NCBI RefSeq assembly: GCF_018069755.1
Contig: NZ_JAGQDE010000015.1
Span: 62,001-126,000, forward strand
DNA length: 64,000 nt
Direction of reading: 5' to 3'
Source of the DNA: Ideonella aquatica
GTDB lineage: Bacteria > Pseudomonadota > Gammaproteobacteria > Burkholderiales > Burkholderiaceae_C
Part shown: piece after piece, positions 38,033 through 46,063 of the stretch
Layout of the letters: every line of letters begins with the position of its first letter
Numbering within the stretch: position 1 is the stretch's first letter
Translations under genes and position numbers: made by a program
Notes under the pieces: model-generated
Database searches by the model: none
What the model was told of the DNA's origin: nothing
What the model saw: the letters and a program-made list of their open reading frames with translations, nothing else

Positions 38033-38482
38033 ATGAACCGCACCGTCAAGACCGTTTTCGCCGCCGCCCTCGCCATCGCCGCCGGCGCCAGCTTCGCCCA
38101 GTCCAGCCGCAACATCCCCACCAGCTGGGCCAACGAGGACATGTCAGTCAACACCTACGTCAACACCCGCGCCCAGGTGCAGGCCGAGCTGGCCGCCGCC
38201 CGCGCCAATGGCCAGATGGATACCTTCGACAACCTGGCCTACCTGAAGCAGGAGCGCGTGGGCAACCCCGTGGCCCCGATCCTGGCCAAGGTGCGTGAAG
38301 GCGCCCAGGCCGTGGCCGCCACCCAGACCAGTGGCCTGACCCGCGAGCAGGTGCGCGCCGAGCTGGACGCCGCCCGCCGCTCGGGCGAGTTCAACCCGTT
38401 CGACAACCTGGCCTACATGAACAGCACCGGCGCCCGCAGCGCCAAGGTGGCCCCGCCTGCCGTGGCGGCCAACGGCCGGTGA
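38033..38482 (+). CDS. Secreted DUF4148-type protein with internal duplication
   Basis: 149 residues: a signal peptide (TVKTVFAAALAIAAGASFA) and two near-identical 27-residue units, 44-70 and 102-128, each of the form TR.QV.AEL.AAR..G....FDNLAY. DUF4148 proteins are small periplasmic proteins abundant in Burkholderiales; their role is not established. AGGA lies 8 nt before the ATG at 38033. A strong terminator follows, so the gene is probably a highly expressed single-gene transcript. Confidence 0.85.
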   Translation: MNRTVKTVFAAALAIAAGASFAQSSRNIPTSWANEDMSVNTYVNTRAQVQAELAAARANGQMDTFDNLAYLKQERVGNPVAPILAKVREGAQAVAATQTSGLTREQVRAELDAARRSGEFNPFDNLAYMNSTGARSAKVAPPAVAANGR

Positions 38483-38520
38483 TCCCGCGCCGGCCTGCGT
38501 GGCCGGCCCGCTGACCACCC

Positions 38521-38555
38521 ACGCCCCGCGCAGGCCTCCTGCGCGGGGCGTTTCT
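38521..38555 (+). terminator. Rho-independent terminator after the DUF4148 gene
   Basis: A perfect 14-bp stem (38521-38534 with 38538-38551, core CGCCCCGCGCAGG), a 3-nt loop and a short T-rich tail (TTTCT). Confidence 0.85.
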
Positions 38556-38615
38556 GAATGGTGGATCTCCCTGCGACGCCCTCAGGTCCGGGCGGCATCG
38601 GCCGATAGCCACGAC

Positions 38616-39371
38616 ATGCGTCGAGCCGTCCGCCAGTTCTTCCTGACCCGCCCGCTGTGGTTGAGCATTCCGGTGCTCATGGCCTTCAGCGTGGCCGCGT
38701 CGGTGGGCGCGCTGTTTCTGCTGACCGAACTGATGGGCCTGGGCTACCCGCCCAGTTTCCGCCGCTCGCTGATGGTGGCCACGATCGCACCGATGCTGGT
38801 GTCGGGCCCGATCGGCGGCTTCATCGTGCACCTGCTGCGCGAGGTGGATGGCGCCCACCGCCGCGTGCAGCACCTGGCCTGGCACGACGAGCTGACCGGC
38901 CTGCTGAACCGCCGCCGCTTCACCGAGCTGGGCCAGCAGGCGCTGGAGCGCGGGTTGCAGCAGGGCGAGGCCGTCACCGCCGTGCTGCTGGACGTGGACG
39001 ACTTCAAGCAGGTCAACGACCGCCACGGCCACGCCGCCGGCGACGCCGTGCTGCAGACGCTGGGCCACGTGCTGACCGTGTCGCTGCGGCGCAGCGACCT
39101 GTCGGCGCGCTGGGGCGGCGAAGAGTTTGCGCTGGTGCTGCCCGGCGCCGGGCGCGAGGACGCGGCCGGCATCGTCGAGCGCCTGCGCCAGGCCGTGGCC
39201 AGCACACCCATCGTGGCCGCCGGCCAGTCCTTGCGTTGCACTGTGTCGATCGGCGTGGCCCCGCTGCGCCCCGGCGACAGCTTCGACGCCCTGATCCGCC
39301 GTGCCGACGACGCCATGTACCGCGCCAAGACCAGCGGCAAGAACCGCGTCTGCCTGGCCGAGGCCGCCTGA
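38616..39371 (+). CDS. Membrane-bound diguanylate cyclase
   Basis: 251 residues. Two membrane helices (about 15-37, SIPVLMAFSVAASVGALFLL; about 53-70, ATIAPMLVSGPIGGFIVHLL) with almost no periplasmic sensor, a short linker (VQHLAWHDELTGLLNRRRF) and a GGDEF domain with the active motif GGEEF. It makes c-di-GMP. The RxxD inhibitory site five residues before GGEEF reads RSDLSARW, where RSDL could serve. The ATG at 38616 begins the membrane part; the frame open to 38499 runs back over the terminator. Confidence 0.9.
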   Translation: MRRAVRQFFLTRPLWLSIPVLMAFSVAASVGALFLLTELMGLGYPPSFRRSLMVATIAPMLVSGPIGGFIVHLLREVDGAHRRVQHLAWHDELTGLLNRRRFTELGQQALERGLQQGEAVTAVLLDVDDFKQVNDRHGHAAGDAVLQTLGHVLTVSLRRSDLSARWGGEEFALVLPGAGREDAAGIVERLRQAVASTPIVAAGQSLRCTVSIGVAPLRPGDSFDALIRRADDAMYRAKTSGKNRVCLAEAA

Positions 39372-39440
39372 ACACCCGCACCGGCCCCCCCGCACCGCAC
39401 CCCCGCAGCACGCCCAGTACCGCCGCCACCGCTGCTGCAG

Positions 39441-39446
39441 TAGGCT
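39441..39446 (+). promoter_or_regulatory. -10-like element for the FAD oxidoreductase gene
   Basis: TAGGCT ends 6 nt before the ATG at 39453. The identical hexamer precedes the DUF6998 gene at 41471-41476. Confidence 0.4.
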
Positions 39447-39452
39447 GTGCCC

Positions 39453-40751
39453 ATGAGGATCGCCGTGATCGGGGGCGGCATCGCCGGGCTCACCGCCGCC
39501 TGGCAGCTGTCGCGGCAGCACCAGGTGACGCTGTTCGAGCGCCACGCCGTGCCCGGCTTCGTGGCCAGTTCGGTCACGCTGGACGGTGATCTGGCCGGCC
39601 TGCGCGTGGACGTGCCGCTGCGCGTGTTCTACCCCGGCTACTACCCCACGCTGACCCGCCTGTACGCCGAACTGGGCGTGGCCACCGAGCCGGTGGACTA
39701 CGCCACCAGCTTCAGCGGCGCCGATGGCGGCCTGTACTTCCGCTGGCGCAATGCGCGCTGGGGCGGCTGGTCGGTGCCCTATGTGTGGCCGCAGGACCTG
39801 GCCCACCCGCGGGCGCGGCGCATCGCCGCGGGCGCCCTGCGCTTCCAGCGCCGCGCCCGCGCCGCGCTGGCCGCTGGCGCGCTGAACGGCGCCAGCATCG
39901 GCGAGTTCGTGGCCGACGAGCGCATCGCCCCCGAGTTCGTCGACGGCCTGCTGCTGCCCGCCATCGCCACCATCGGCACCTGCCACACCGAGGACGCCCG
40001 CGCCTACCCCGCCCCGGTGGTGGCCACCTACGCCGCCGCCGGCCTGGCCCGCCACAGCGTGCGCCGCGCCTGCGACGGCGCCGATGCCGTGGCCGCCCGG
40101 CTGCTGGCCGGCATCCACCAAGTGCACTGCCAGGCCGGCGTGCAGGCCGTGCGGCGCAGCCCGCACGGTGACGGCAGTGGCAGCGTGCAGGTGCAGCACG
40201 CCCGCGGCGACGAGGCCTTCGACCACGTCGTCTTCGCCACCCAGGCCAACCAGGCCCTGGCCCTGCTGGCCGACGCCACCCCCGACGAAACCGCCACCCT
40301 CTCAGCCTTCCGCTACCGCGCGCTGGAGGTGGTGATGCACCGCGACCCCTCGCTGATGCCCACCCGCCGCGCCGACTGGTCGCCCGTCAACGCCCGCGTG
40401 TGCGCCGAGCACCCGCAGCCCGAAAGCACCATCTGGATCAACCGCGTGCAGCCCGCGCTGCGCGACGCTGATCCGATCTTCCAGACCGTGATGCCCCAGC
40501 GCGCCCCGCGCGAGGACCGCGTGATCGGCCGGGCGCGGTTTGAGCGGCCCTTGGTGGACACCGGCAACACGGCCGCGCTGGCGGCCTTGCAGCGGCTGCA
40601 TGGGCAGCCGGGGCGGCGGGTGTGGTGGTGTGGGTCGTATGCGGAGGCGGGGGTGCCGTTGTTGGAGAGTGCGGTGAGGTCGGCGGTGGGGGTGGCGGGC
40701 TGCGTGACCCGTGCAGTCGGCGTCGATCCATCCTTGCATCGGCCAACTTGA
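39453..40751 (+). CDS. FAD-dependent amine-oxidase-like oxidoreductase
   Basis: 432 residues. The N-terminal dinucleotide motif IAVIGGGIAGLTAAWQLS is followed by the acid-ended strand QVTLFERHAVPG and the C-terminal FAD segment WWCGSYAEAGVPLLESAVRSA, as in NAD(P)-binding amine oxidase/phytoene desaturase-like proteins. The substrate cannot be told. The ATG at 39453 is preferred to the GTG at 39447 because of the element upstream. Codon composition changes near the 3' end (about 40600-40700), where G-rich runs appear. The stop codon lies inside the ParD operator. Confidence 0.82.
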   Translation: MRIAVIGGGIAGLTAAWQLSRQHQVTLFERHAVPGFVASSVTLDGDLAGLRVDVPLRVFYPGYYPTLTRLYAELGVATEPVDYATSFSGADGGLYFRWRNARWGGWSVPYVWPQDLAHPRARRIAAGALRFQRRARAALAAGALNGASIGEFVADERIAPEFVDGLLLPAIATIGTCHTEDARAYPAPVVATYAAAGLARHSVRRACDGADAVAARLLAGIHQVHCQAGVQAVRRSPHGDGSGSVQVQHARGDEAFDHVVFATQANQALALLADATPDETATLSAFRYRALEVVMHRDPSLMPTRRADWSPVNARVCAEHPQPESTIWINRVQPALRDADPIFQTVMPQRAPREDRVIGRARFERPLVDTGNTAALAALQRLHGQPGRRVWWCGSYAEAGVPLLESAVRSAVGVAGCVTRAVGVDPSLHRPT

Positions 40752-40776
40752 CAATAGTTGTCAACGCCCACAAGAT
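40748..40776 (+). promoter_or_regulatory. parDE promoter with palindromic operator
   Basis: TTGACAATAGTTGTCAA (40748-40764) is a perfect 7-bp inverted repeat around TAG. It contains the consensus -35 TTGACA, and a weak -10 CAAGAT (40771-40776) follows at 17 bp, 6 nt before the parD ATG. A ParD dimer bound here would block polymerase, the usual autoregulation of this family. Binding is inferred. Confidence 0.7.
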
Positions 40777-40782
40777 GCCCGC

Positions 40783-41034
40783 ATGAGCCGCGCCACCATG
40801 AGCTTCGCCCTGCCCGAATCGATGCGCGAGTACATCGACCAACGGGTCGCGACCGGCCACTATGGCAACACCAGCGAGTACATCCGCGACCTGGTCCGCC
40901 GGGACCAGGAAGCCCAGGCCCGACAGCGGCTGCGCGACCTGATCGAAGAAGGCCTGGCCTCCGGCCCTGGCCGGCGCCGCACCAAGGCCGACGCGCAGGC
41001 ACTGCTGGCCATCGCACGCGGCGACATCGATTGA
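40783..41034 (+). CDS. parD: ParD-like type II antitoxin
   Basis: 83 residues. The ribbon-helix-helix N-terminus (TMSFALPESMREYIDQRVAT) is followed by GHYGNTSEYIRDLVRRDQEA, the family hallmark, and a C-terminal helix region (LRDLIEEGLASGP) that would wrap the toxin. It neutralises ParE and represses its own promoter. Its stop overlaps the toxin start (TTGA). The ATG at 40783 is chosen from the family N-terminus and the promoter position. Confidence 0.93.
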   Translation: MSRATMSFALPESMREYIDQRVATGHYGNTSEYIRDLVRRDQEAQARQRLRDLIEEGLASGPGRRRTKADAQALLAIARGDID

Positions 41035-41357
41035 AGCCCGCGGTTCTGCGCCCGCAGGCGCTGCGCGACCAGCAGGACGAGGTCAGGTACTACCGCCTAC
41101 AGGCCGGCAGCCGTGTGGCGGTGAAGGTGGCCAAGGCCACCGAGGCCGCACTCGACCAGATGGAGCTGGAGCCCGGCATCGGCTCACCCACGCTGGGCAA
41201 GGCCCTTGGCATTCCGGGGCTTCGGACGTGGCGGGTGCAAAGGTTCCCGCTGCTCTGGTGCTACTTTGAGCGGGCCGACCATCTGGACGTGGTCCGGCTG
41301 CTGGGCGAGCGGCAGGACTTGGCGGGGATTCTGAGCGGCGAGTTCGGCAAGGACTGA
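41031..41357 (+). CDS. parE: ParE/RelE-superfamily toxin
   Basis: 108 residues starting at TTG 41031, whose last two bases are shared with the parD stop; no better start exists in frame. Family features are LRPQALRDQQDEVRYYRLQ, KVAKATEAALDQMELEPGIGS, the R-W/F-rich strand LRTWRVQRFPLLWCYFERAD and VVRLLGERQDLAGIL. ParE toxins poison DNA gyrase; RelE relatives cut mRNA. The ParE assignment rests on the ParD partner and the P-G-x-G-S segment. Confidence 0.9.
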   Translation: MKPAVLRPQALRDQQDEVRYYRLQAGSRVAVKVAKATEAALDQMELEPGIGSPTLGKALGIPGLRTWRVQRFPLLWCYFERADHLDVVRLLGERQDLAGILSGEFGKD

Positions 41358-41470
41358 CGATGCCAGCAGACACGGGCCAACGGCCAGAGCCCGCGCAGCG
41401 CCAATGACCGTCACGCGGCATCCGCTGCAGGCGGCGGACGGATGGTCGGCGGGATCAGGCCCGATTCCAG

Positions 41471-41476
41471 TAGGCT
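41471..41476 (+). promoter_or_regulatory. -10-like element for the DUF6998 gene
   Basis: TAGGCT ends 7 nt before the ATG at 41484. Confidence 0.35.
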
Positions 41477-41483
41477 GAGGCCC

Positions 41484-41957
41484 ATGATGAGCCTGTCGTC
41501 CGACCCGATCACCATTCCAGAAGCCGTGAAACAACTGCTCGGCATCGTCCAGCGACTGCACAGGGCCTTTCCACACAAGGCCTTCACCCTGGACGGCCGG
41601 CTGGTCGGCGACCTGGGCGAGGTCCTGGTGGAGCAGATGTACGACCTGACGCTGCTGGAGGGTCTGCAGAAGCACTACGACGCGAAGACGCCCGACGGCA
41701 AGCACGTCCAAATCAAGGCCACGATGAAGGCCAACGTGACGTTTCCGGTGGACCACACCCCCGACTACTACCTGGCCGTGAAGATCCACCCTGACGGACG
41801 CCTCGAGGAAATCTTCAACGGCCCGGGATCGATCGTGCGTGAACAGATCAAGGGCCGGAAAGCCACCAAGACGAACCTGCATTCGATCTCCATCGGCGCG
41901 CTGAGGAAAGTGCAGGGCGAAGTGAAGGCGACGGAGAAGATCTCGCTGCGGCGGTGA
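41484..41957 (+). CDS. DUF6998-like protein with PD-(D/E)XK nuclease-type residues
   Basis: 157 residues, soluble. A helical N-terminus (PITIPEAVKQLLGIVQRLH) is followed by VGDLGEVLVEQMYDLTLL and HYDAKTPDGKHVQIKATM. The order Glu46 ... Asp66 ... Gln76-x-Lys78 matches the PD-(D/E)XK nuclease core (E on helix 1, D on strand 2, Q/E-x-K on strand 3). The domain name is from memory of this sequence type; nuclease activity is inference. It lies 126 bp after parE, which suggests a small defence or stability islet. The second Met (41487) is an alternative start. Confidence 0.65.
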   Translation: MMSLSSDPITIPEAVKQLLGIVQRLHRAFPHKAFTLDGRLVGDLGEVLVEQMYDLTLLEGLQKHYDAKTPDGKHVQIKATMKANVTFPVDHTPDYYLAVKIHPDGRLEEIFNGPGSIVREQIKGRKATKTNLHSISIGALRKVQGEVKATEKISLRR

Positions 41958-42347
41958 CCGGCGTGAGGGCGGTGCCTTTGCCGTGCTTGGAGGCGGCTAT
42001 CGGCCATCTACCGACATTCGCAACGCGGACCAGAAAGCCGACATCTGCGGCATGACAGTCTCAAGTACCACTCTTCGGAATCATGGAGTCAAGGTGTGGT
42101 GAAGGCGGATAGCGCGGTCGGCGGCTATCAAGTGCGAGCGCGTTGAATGCCTGCACGTCGCGCGAGAACTGCAGCATCCACTGTGACGGATTTCACTGAG
42201 TACGCCGAAGTGGGTGGCCCCTCTGATCCGTCGTGCACTCAGTTTGTGCGCCCAGAAGCCGAAGTCAAGAAGGTCCTACGACGCTAGGCCACAACCGACT
42301 CACTGTGCCAAGCGAAACGATCACATCACGAAAGGCATCGGCGCGCG
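41958..42347. other. Gene-free stretch, 390 bp
   Basis: No supported gene. Composition is lower in GC than the neighbours and every frame is broken by stops. It may contain decayed coding sequence and the promoter of the chemoreceptor gene; I see no clear -10/-35 pair, repeat or hairpin. Confidence 0.5.
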
Positions 42348-43907
42348 ATGAAGTTGAAGAACCTGCCTCTGTTCGCCCGACTCATCTTGATGACGTCCGC
42401 GGTACTGCTGGTCCTGATTGGCGCGGGGCTGTTTGGTGTCGAACGCATGAACGACTCGGCACTGAGCTACGCCAGCCTCATCGAAAACGAAGGGGCTCGA
42501 GAGAACCTTGTCATGGATACGCTCATCGAGTTCAAGACACAGGTCCAGGAGTGGAAGAACACGCTTCTGCGGGGCAAAGAACCTCAGGCGCTCGACAAAT
42601 ACTGGTCCGCTTTTCAGAAGCATGAAGCCAAGGTGCAGGAGAAGGCTCGCCAGTTGCTGTCGATGGAGCCGCCTGGAGAGATCAGAGACTCTGTCGTGAA
42701 GTTCATCGACGCTCATGCCGCGATGGGGCGGAGCTACCGAATGGCCTTCGAGGTGTTCAAGGCCTCGGGGTTCGAACCGAGCGCTGGCGATAAGGCGGTC
42801 AAGGGCCTGGATCGCGCATCGACCGATCTGTTAGAAAAGATCGCCGATCTGCAGGACGCGGCGATCGAACGAACCCGCCAGAACGTCAACGAGAATCGCA
42901 TTCGCGCCCATCGCCTCACCCTGGCCGCCATGGGCGTGGCCTTCATCGCGGGGCTCATTGCCGTCCGAGGCATCGCCCGTTCCGTGATGCACGAACTGGG
43001 GGGAGAGCCCGCGGAGGCGCGCTCGGTCGCTATTCGCATCGCGCAGGGAGATCTGGCCACGCCGGTGCCCGCACGCTTGGGTGACTCCACCACAGTCATG
43101 GCAGCCCTTTGGGATATGCAACGGTCCCTTGCAGCGATCGTGACCGAGGTGCGATCCAGCAGCGAAAGCATCGAGACGGGGTCCGAGCAGATCGCCTCTG
43201 GAAACTTCGATCTGAGTCAGCGAACCGAAGAGCAGGCCAGCAACCTCCAGCAAACCGCTGCCTCGATGGAACAACTCAGTGGCACGGTGCATTCGAGCGT
43301 GAAAGCGACCGAGTCGGCCAACGTCCTTGCCGGTCATGCGCGCGAGGCCGCCCTCAGGGGCGGTGAGATGGTCGGTCAGGTGGTCAGCACCATGCAGGAC
43401 ATCTCCGCGTCATCGAGAAAGATTGCCGAGATCATCGGTGTCATCGACGGCATTGCATTTCAGACCAACATCCTGGCCCTCAACGCGGCGGTCGAATCGG
43501 CACGTGCCGGTGAACAGGGGCGCGGGTTTGCTGTCGTGGCCGGCGAGGTCCGCACGCTGGCCGGTCGATCGGCGGAGGCAGCCCGCGAGATCAAGCAACT
43601 CATCACTGCCAGTGTGGAGAAGGTGGATGCGGGCACCAGACAGGTCGACGCGGCCGGACAGGCCATGCTGGCGATCGTGGATCAGGTTCAACGAGTCAGC
43701 GGAATGATCAGCGAGATCTCCGGATCTTCAAAGGAGCAAGCCCAGGGCATCAGCCAGGTCGGCGATGCCGTGCAGCAACTCGATCAGGTGACGCAGGCCA
43801 ATGCCGCGCTGGTCGAGGAAACGGCCGCCGCCGCTGAAAGCCTGCGGCGACAAGCCAAGAACATGACCGATGTCATCGCCCGCTTCAAGTTGAGCGCGTC
43901 TGCCTAG
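42348..43907 (+). CDS. Methyl-accepting chemotaxis protein
   Basis: 519 residues. The first membrane helix (about 9-29, [20 protein letters not shown]) is followed by a four-helix periplasmic sensor (30-188), a second membrane helix (about 190-208, [19 protein letters not shown]), a HAMP domain ([20 protein letters not shown]) and a signalling domain whose tip is [20 protein letters not shown] followed by [20 protein letters not shown]. It would signal to CheA/CheW. There is no C-terminal CheR-docking pentapeptide. No che genes are adjacent. The gene is AT-richer than the window average, in keeping with an accessory receptor. Confidence 0.95.
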   Translation: MKLKNLPLFARLILMTSAVLLVLIGAGLFGVERMNDSALSYASLIENEGARENLVMDTLIEFKTQVQEWKNTLLRGKEPQALDKYWSAFQKHEAKVQEKARQLLSMEPPGEIRDSVVKFIDAHAAMGRSYRMAFEVFKASGFEPSAGDKAVKGLDRASTDLLEKIADLQDAAIERTRQNVNENRIRAHRLTLAAMGVAFIAGLIAVRGIARSVMHELGGEPAEARSVAIRIAQGDLATPVPARLGDSTTVMAALWDMQRSLAAIVTEVRSSSESIETGSEQIASGNFDLSQRTEEQASNLQQTAASMEQLSGTVHSSVKATESANVLAGHAREAALRGGEMVGQVVSTMQDISASSRKIAEIIGVIDGIAFQTNILALNAAVESARAGEQGRGFAVVAGEVRTLAGRSAEAAREIKQLITASVEKVDAGTRQVDAAGQAMLAIVDQVQRVSGMISEISGSSKEQAQGISQVGDAVQQLDQVTQANAALVEETAAAAESLRRQAKNMTDVIARFKLSASA

Positions 43908-44062
43908 GGTTGGCCGTGTCGCCCTCGAACGTCGGTCGCAGCGACACAGGCGTCGCCGTTGCGATGGATTTTCGCCACTCGCTACCGATGGCTAAGGGGA
44001 AGTGGTCGGCCAGATCCCCCATTGCGATTCAACGATCAGGGCGATCAGACCGGCTGCATGAT

Positions 44063-44370
44063 CTACCACGCCGGAGCCCATGGGCTTTCGCGCGCGGTGT
44101 CCTGACGACTGCGCGCGACCTGAGCGTCCAGGGACGCAAGACACGACGCCAGGCCCTGTTCGACTGCGAGGCGCTGTGCTGTCGACAGTTCGTCAGTTGC
44201 CCTGAGGTGATGTTGGAGGCTCGCAAAATAGCCTGCAGGTCGATTGCGAGTTCGTTCTGATCAAGCTGCGATCCAACCCCTCCAGATGACTGCGTCCTCT
44301 TGCGTTCAAAGTCAGCAACGGGTCGATCGCTGCCAATTGGAGTCATCAATTCACCGACTGCAGCATGCAC
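44063..44370 (-). pseudogene. Possible frameshifted small gene
   Basis: Reading leftward from the ATG at 44370, the frame codes SQLDQNELAIDLQA up to about 44231. If one frame shift is allowed there, it continues as YFASLQHHLRATDELSTAQ, RLAVEQGLASCLASLDAQV and ARSRQDTARESPWAPAW to a stop at 44063-44065. The second part looks like real amphipathic helical protein, whereas the unshifted continuation is Arg-rich noise. The gene may be a remnant or the base call may be wrong near 44231. No family recognised. Confidence 0.35.
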
Positions 44371-44388
44371 GAACAGCCCTCAGCCAAC

Positions 44389-44419
44389 AAAAAAGCCCCA
44401 AGCGCCAAGCACTTGGGGC
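44389..44419 (-). terminator. Rho-independent terminator of ssb
   Basis: Reading leftward, GCCCCAAG (44419-44412) pairs with CTTGGGGC (44402-44395) around a 9-nt loop, followed by six T (44394-44389). It lies 29 bp after the ssb stop. Confidence 0.88.
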
Positions 44420-44447
44420 CTCCTTGGGCCAGTTCTGAGAAGAGACC

Positions 44448-44942
44448 TCAGAACGGAATATCGTCATCCATGTCATCAAACCCCGTGCTCGACTTGGGCG
44501 CCGGGCGCGGTGCCGGGGCCGAGCGGGGGGCGGGGGCCGGGCGGGCGGCCGGTTCGCGGCTGTAGCCGCCGCCTTCGTCGTCGCCACCACCACCGCCGCC
44601 ACCGCCTTCACGGCCGCCCAGCAGTTGCATGGTCTCGGCGACGATTTCGGTGGTGTAGCGGTCGTTGCCGTCCTTGTCCTGCCACTTGCGGGTCTTCAGG
44701 CGGCCTTCGATGTAGACGGGGCGGCCCTTCTTCAGGTATTCGCCGGCCACTTCGGCCTGGCGGTCATACAGCACCACCGAGTGCCATTCGGTCTCTTCCT
44801 GGCGCTCGCCGGTGTCGCGGCTCTTCCAGTTGCGGGTGGTGGCCAGACGCAGGTTGCAGACGGCGGCGCCGCTGGGGGTGTAGCGCACTTCTGGGTCACG
44901 GCCCAGGTTGCCGATGAGGATGACTTTGTTGATCGAGGCCAT
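44448..44942 (-). CDS. ssb: Single-stranded DNA-binding protein
   Basis: 164 residues. The OB fold runs over residues 1-110 ([58 protein letters not shown]). A Gly-rich then Pro/Ala-rich linker follows, and the acidic tip DMDDDIPF that recruits repair proteins. It coats ssDNA in replication and repair. A GGAG site lies 6 nt before the ATG at 44942; the longer upstream frame is spurious. It has its own strong terminator. Confidence 0.97.
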   Translation of the reverse strand: MASINKVILIGNLGRDPEVRYTPSGAAVCNLRLATTRNWKSRDTGERQEETEWHSVVLYDRQAEVAGEYLKKGRPVYIEGRLKTRKWQDKDGNDRYTTEIVAETMQLLGGREGGGGGGGGDDEGGGYSREPAARPAPAPRSAPAPRPAPKSSTGFDDMDDDIPF

Positions 44943-45074
44943 GGGGCGCTCCAGGGAAGACGGTGGGCCAGGCCGGCGTGCGCCGTTGGCGGTGGGCCCT
45001 TGATTGTGCCGCAAGGCCCCGGGCGTACCATTCCCCAGCAAGGGGGTGCCGGTGCGCCCCCACCGGAGGCCCCG

Positions 45075-45494
45075 ATGAACCGTCTGCTCACCCCCTGGCT
45101 GCTGAGCCTGACGCTGGCGCTGGGCGCCTGCCAGGCGGGCACGCCGCCCGCCACCCCGCCGGCGGCGAATGTACCGGCCGATCTGCCGGGCCTGGGCCAG
45201 GCGCTGGACCAGGCGATTGGCGACGCGGCCTGTCGCGCCGATTCCGATTGCCGCACCGTGCCGCTGGGCCACCGGGCCTGCGGCGGGCCGTCGTCGTACC
45301 GGGCGTATTCGCTGCTGGGCGGCCAGCAGGCGCGCATCCTGGTGCTGGCGCAGGCCCAGCGCGAAGCCATGCGCGCCCAGGTGGAGCAGCGCGGCCTGGT
45401 GTCCGACTGCCGGGCGCTGATGGACCCGGGCGCGCAGTGCGTGGCGGGGCGCTGCGTGCCGCGTGCTGATGTGGCGGGGCGCGCGGTGTACTGA
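45075..45494 (+). CDS. Small Cys-rich lipoprotein, unknown function
   Basis: 139 residues. The lipoprotein signal ([18 protein letters not shown]) puts the lipidated Cys at position 19. The mature domain contains six further Cys ([39 protein letters not shown]), probably three disulfides. GGAGG lies 5 nt before the ATG. It is divergent from ssb across 132 bp, and its stop abuts the stop of the convergent cupin gene exactly. No family function is recognised. Confidence 0.72.
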   Translation: MNRLLTPWLLSLTLALGACQAGTPPATPPAANVPADLPGLGQALDQAIGDAACRADSDCRTVPLGHRACGGPSSYRAYSLLGGQQARILVLAQAQREAMRAQVEQRGLVSDCRALMDPGAQCVAGRCVPRADVAGRAVY

Positions 45495-45998
45495 TCAGGG
45501 CTCGCCGTCCCAGTAGTCCAGCGCCTCACCCTGGCGCTGCACCACCCGGGTGGTGGGCGTCCAGGCCATGGTCTTGCCGGAGTCGGGGTACTCGCACAGC
45601 TCGGGGTATTGGCGGGTGCTGATCGACAGGTACTTGAGCGGCGCGTCCGAGGTGTTGAGGATGTGGTGCGGGTACTCGGGGCCGGCGGGCAGGAACATCA
45701 CGTCGCCCGCCTTGATGGCCAGCCGCTCACCGGCCACGCGCAGCGTGCCGCTGCCTTCCAGCACGATGAACATTTCCTCCTGCGCATGGTGCAGGTGGTA
45801 GGGGCAGATCTGCTGGCCGGGCGGCACCACGTCCACCGAGCAGCCCAGCTGGCGCGCCGCGGTGCCGCGGGCCAGCACGGCGCCGCGGCCGGCGTACAGC
45901 GGCGGGCGCTCGAAGGATTCGGCCTGTGCGGGGTCGGCCAGCGCCTCGTCGATGTTGCGGATCAGCGCCTGGCGCAGGCGTTGGGCGTTGTCGGTCAT
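45495..45998 (-). CDS. Cupin-domain protein
   Basis: 167 residues. Single cupin barrel: motif 1 CPYHLHHAQEEMFIVLEGSG with two His and a Glu for metal, motif 2 LPAGPEYPHHILNTSD with the third His. The N-terminal helix (MTDNAQRLRQALIRNIDEAL) is extra. It could be a dioxygenase, an isomerase or a ligand-binding regulator; sequence alone does not decide. AGGAGG lies 4 nt before the ATG at 45998, favouring it over the ATG at 46028. Confidence 0.85.
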   Translation of the reverse strand: MTDNAQRLRQALIRNIDEALADPAQAESFERPPLYAGRGAVLARGTAARQLGCSVDVVPPGQQICPYHLHHAQEEMFIVLEGSGTLRVAGERLAIKAGDVMFLPAGPEYPHHILNTSDAPLKYLSISTRQYPELCEYPDSGKTMAWTPTTRVVQRQGEALDYWDGEP

Positions 45999-46047
45999 GG
46001 ATCCTCCTGATGGGGGGTGCACCAGCATAGCGAGCCGGCGTGCCGGC

Positions 46048-46053
46048 TACCAT
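46048..46053 (+). promoter_or_regulatory. -10-like element for recQ
   Basis: TACCAT ends 10 nt before the ATG at 46064; no ribosome site between. Confidence 0.35.
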
Positions 46054-46063
46054 CTCCCCCTTG

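Larger units (their letters stand above)
43908..44447. other. Gap between chemoreceptor and ssb, holding only an eroded frame and the ssb terminator
   Basis: No intact gene is supported. The stretch holds the broken reading frame at 44063-44370 and the ssb terminator at 44389-44419; the rest shows no recognisable signal. Confidence 0.5.

Noticed and set aside
42200-42290. A sigma-28-like promoter upstream of the chemoreceptor.
   Set aside because: Only partial matches to either half could be found, with wrong spacing.
42769-42778. GGTTCGAACC, resembling a tRNA T-loop.
   Set aside because: It lies inside the chemoreceptor coding sequence and no cloverleaf or CCA-proximal stem surrounds it.
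43910-44260. A 116-codon plus-strand frame after the chemoreceptor.
   Set aside because: Arg/Ser-rich translation without recognisable structure; the opposite strand looks more protein-like, although frameshifted.
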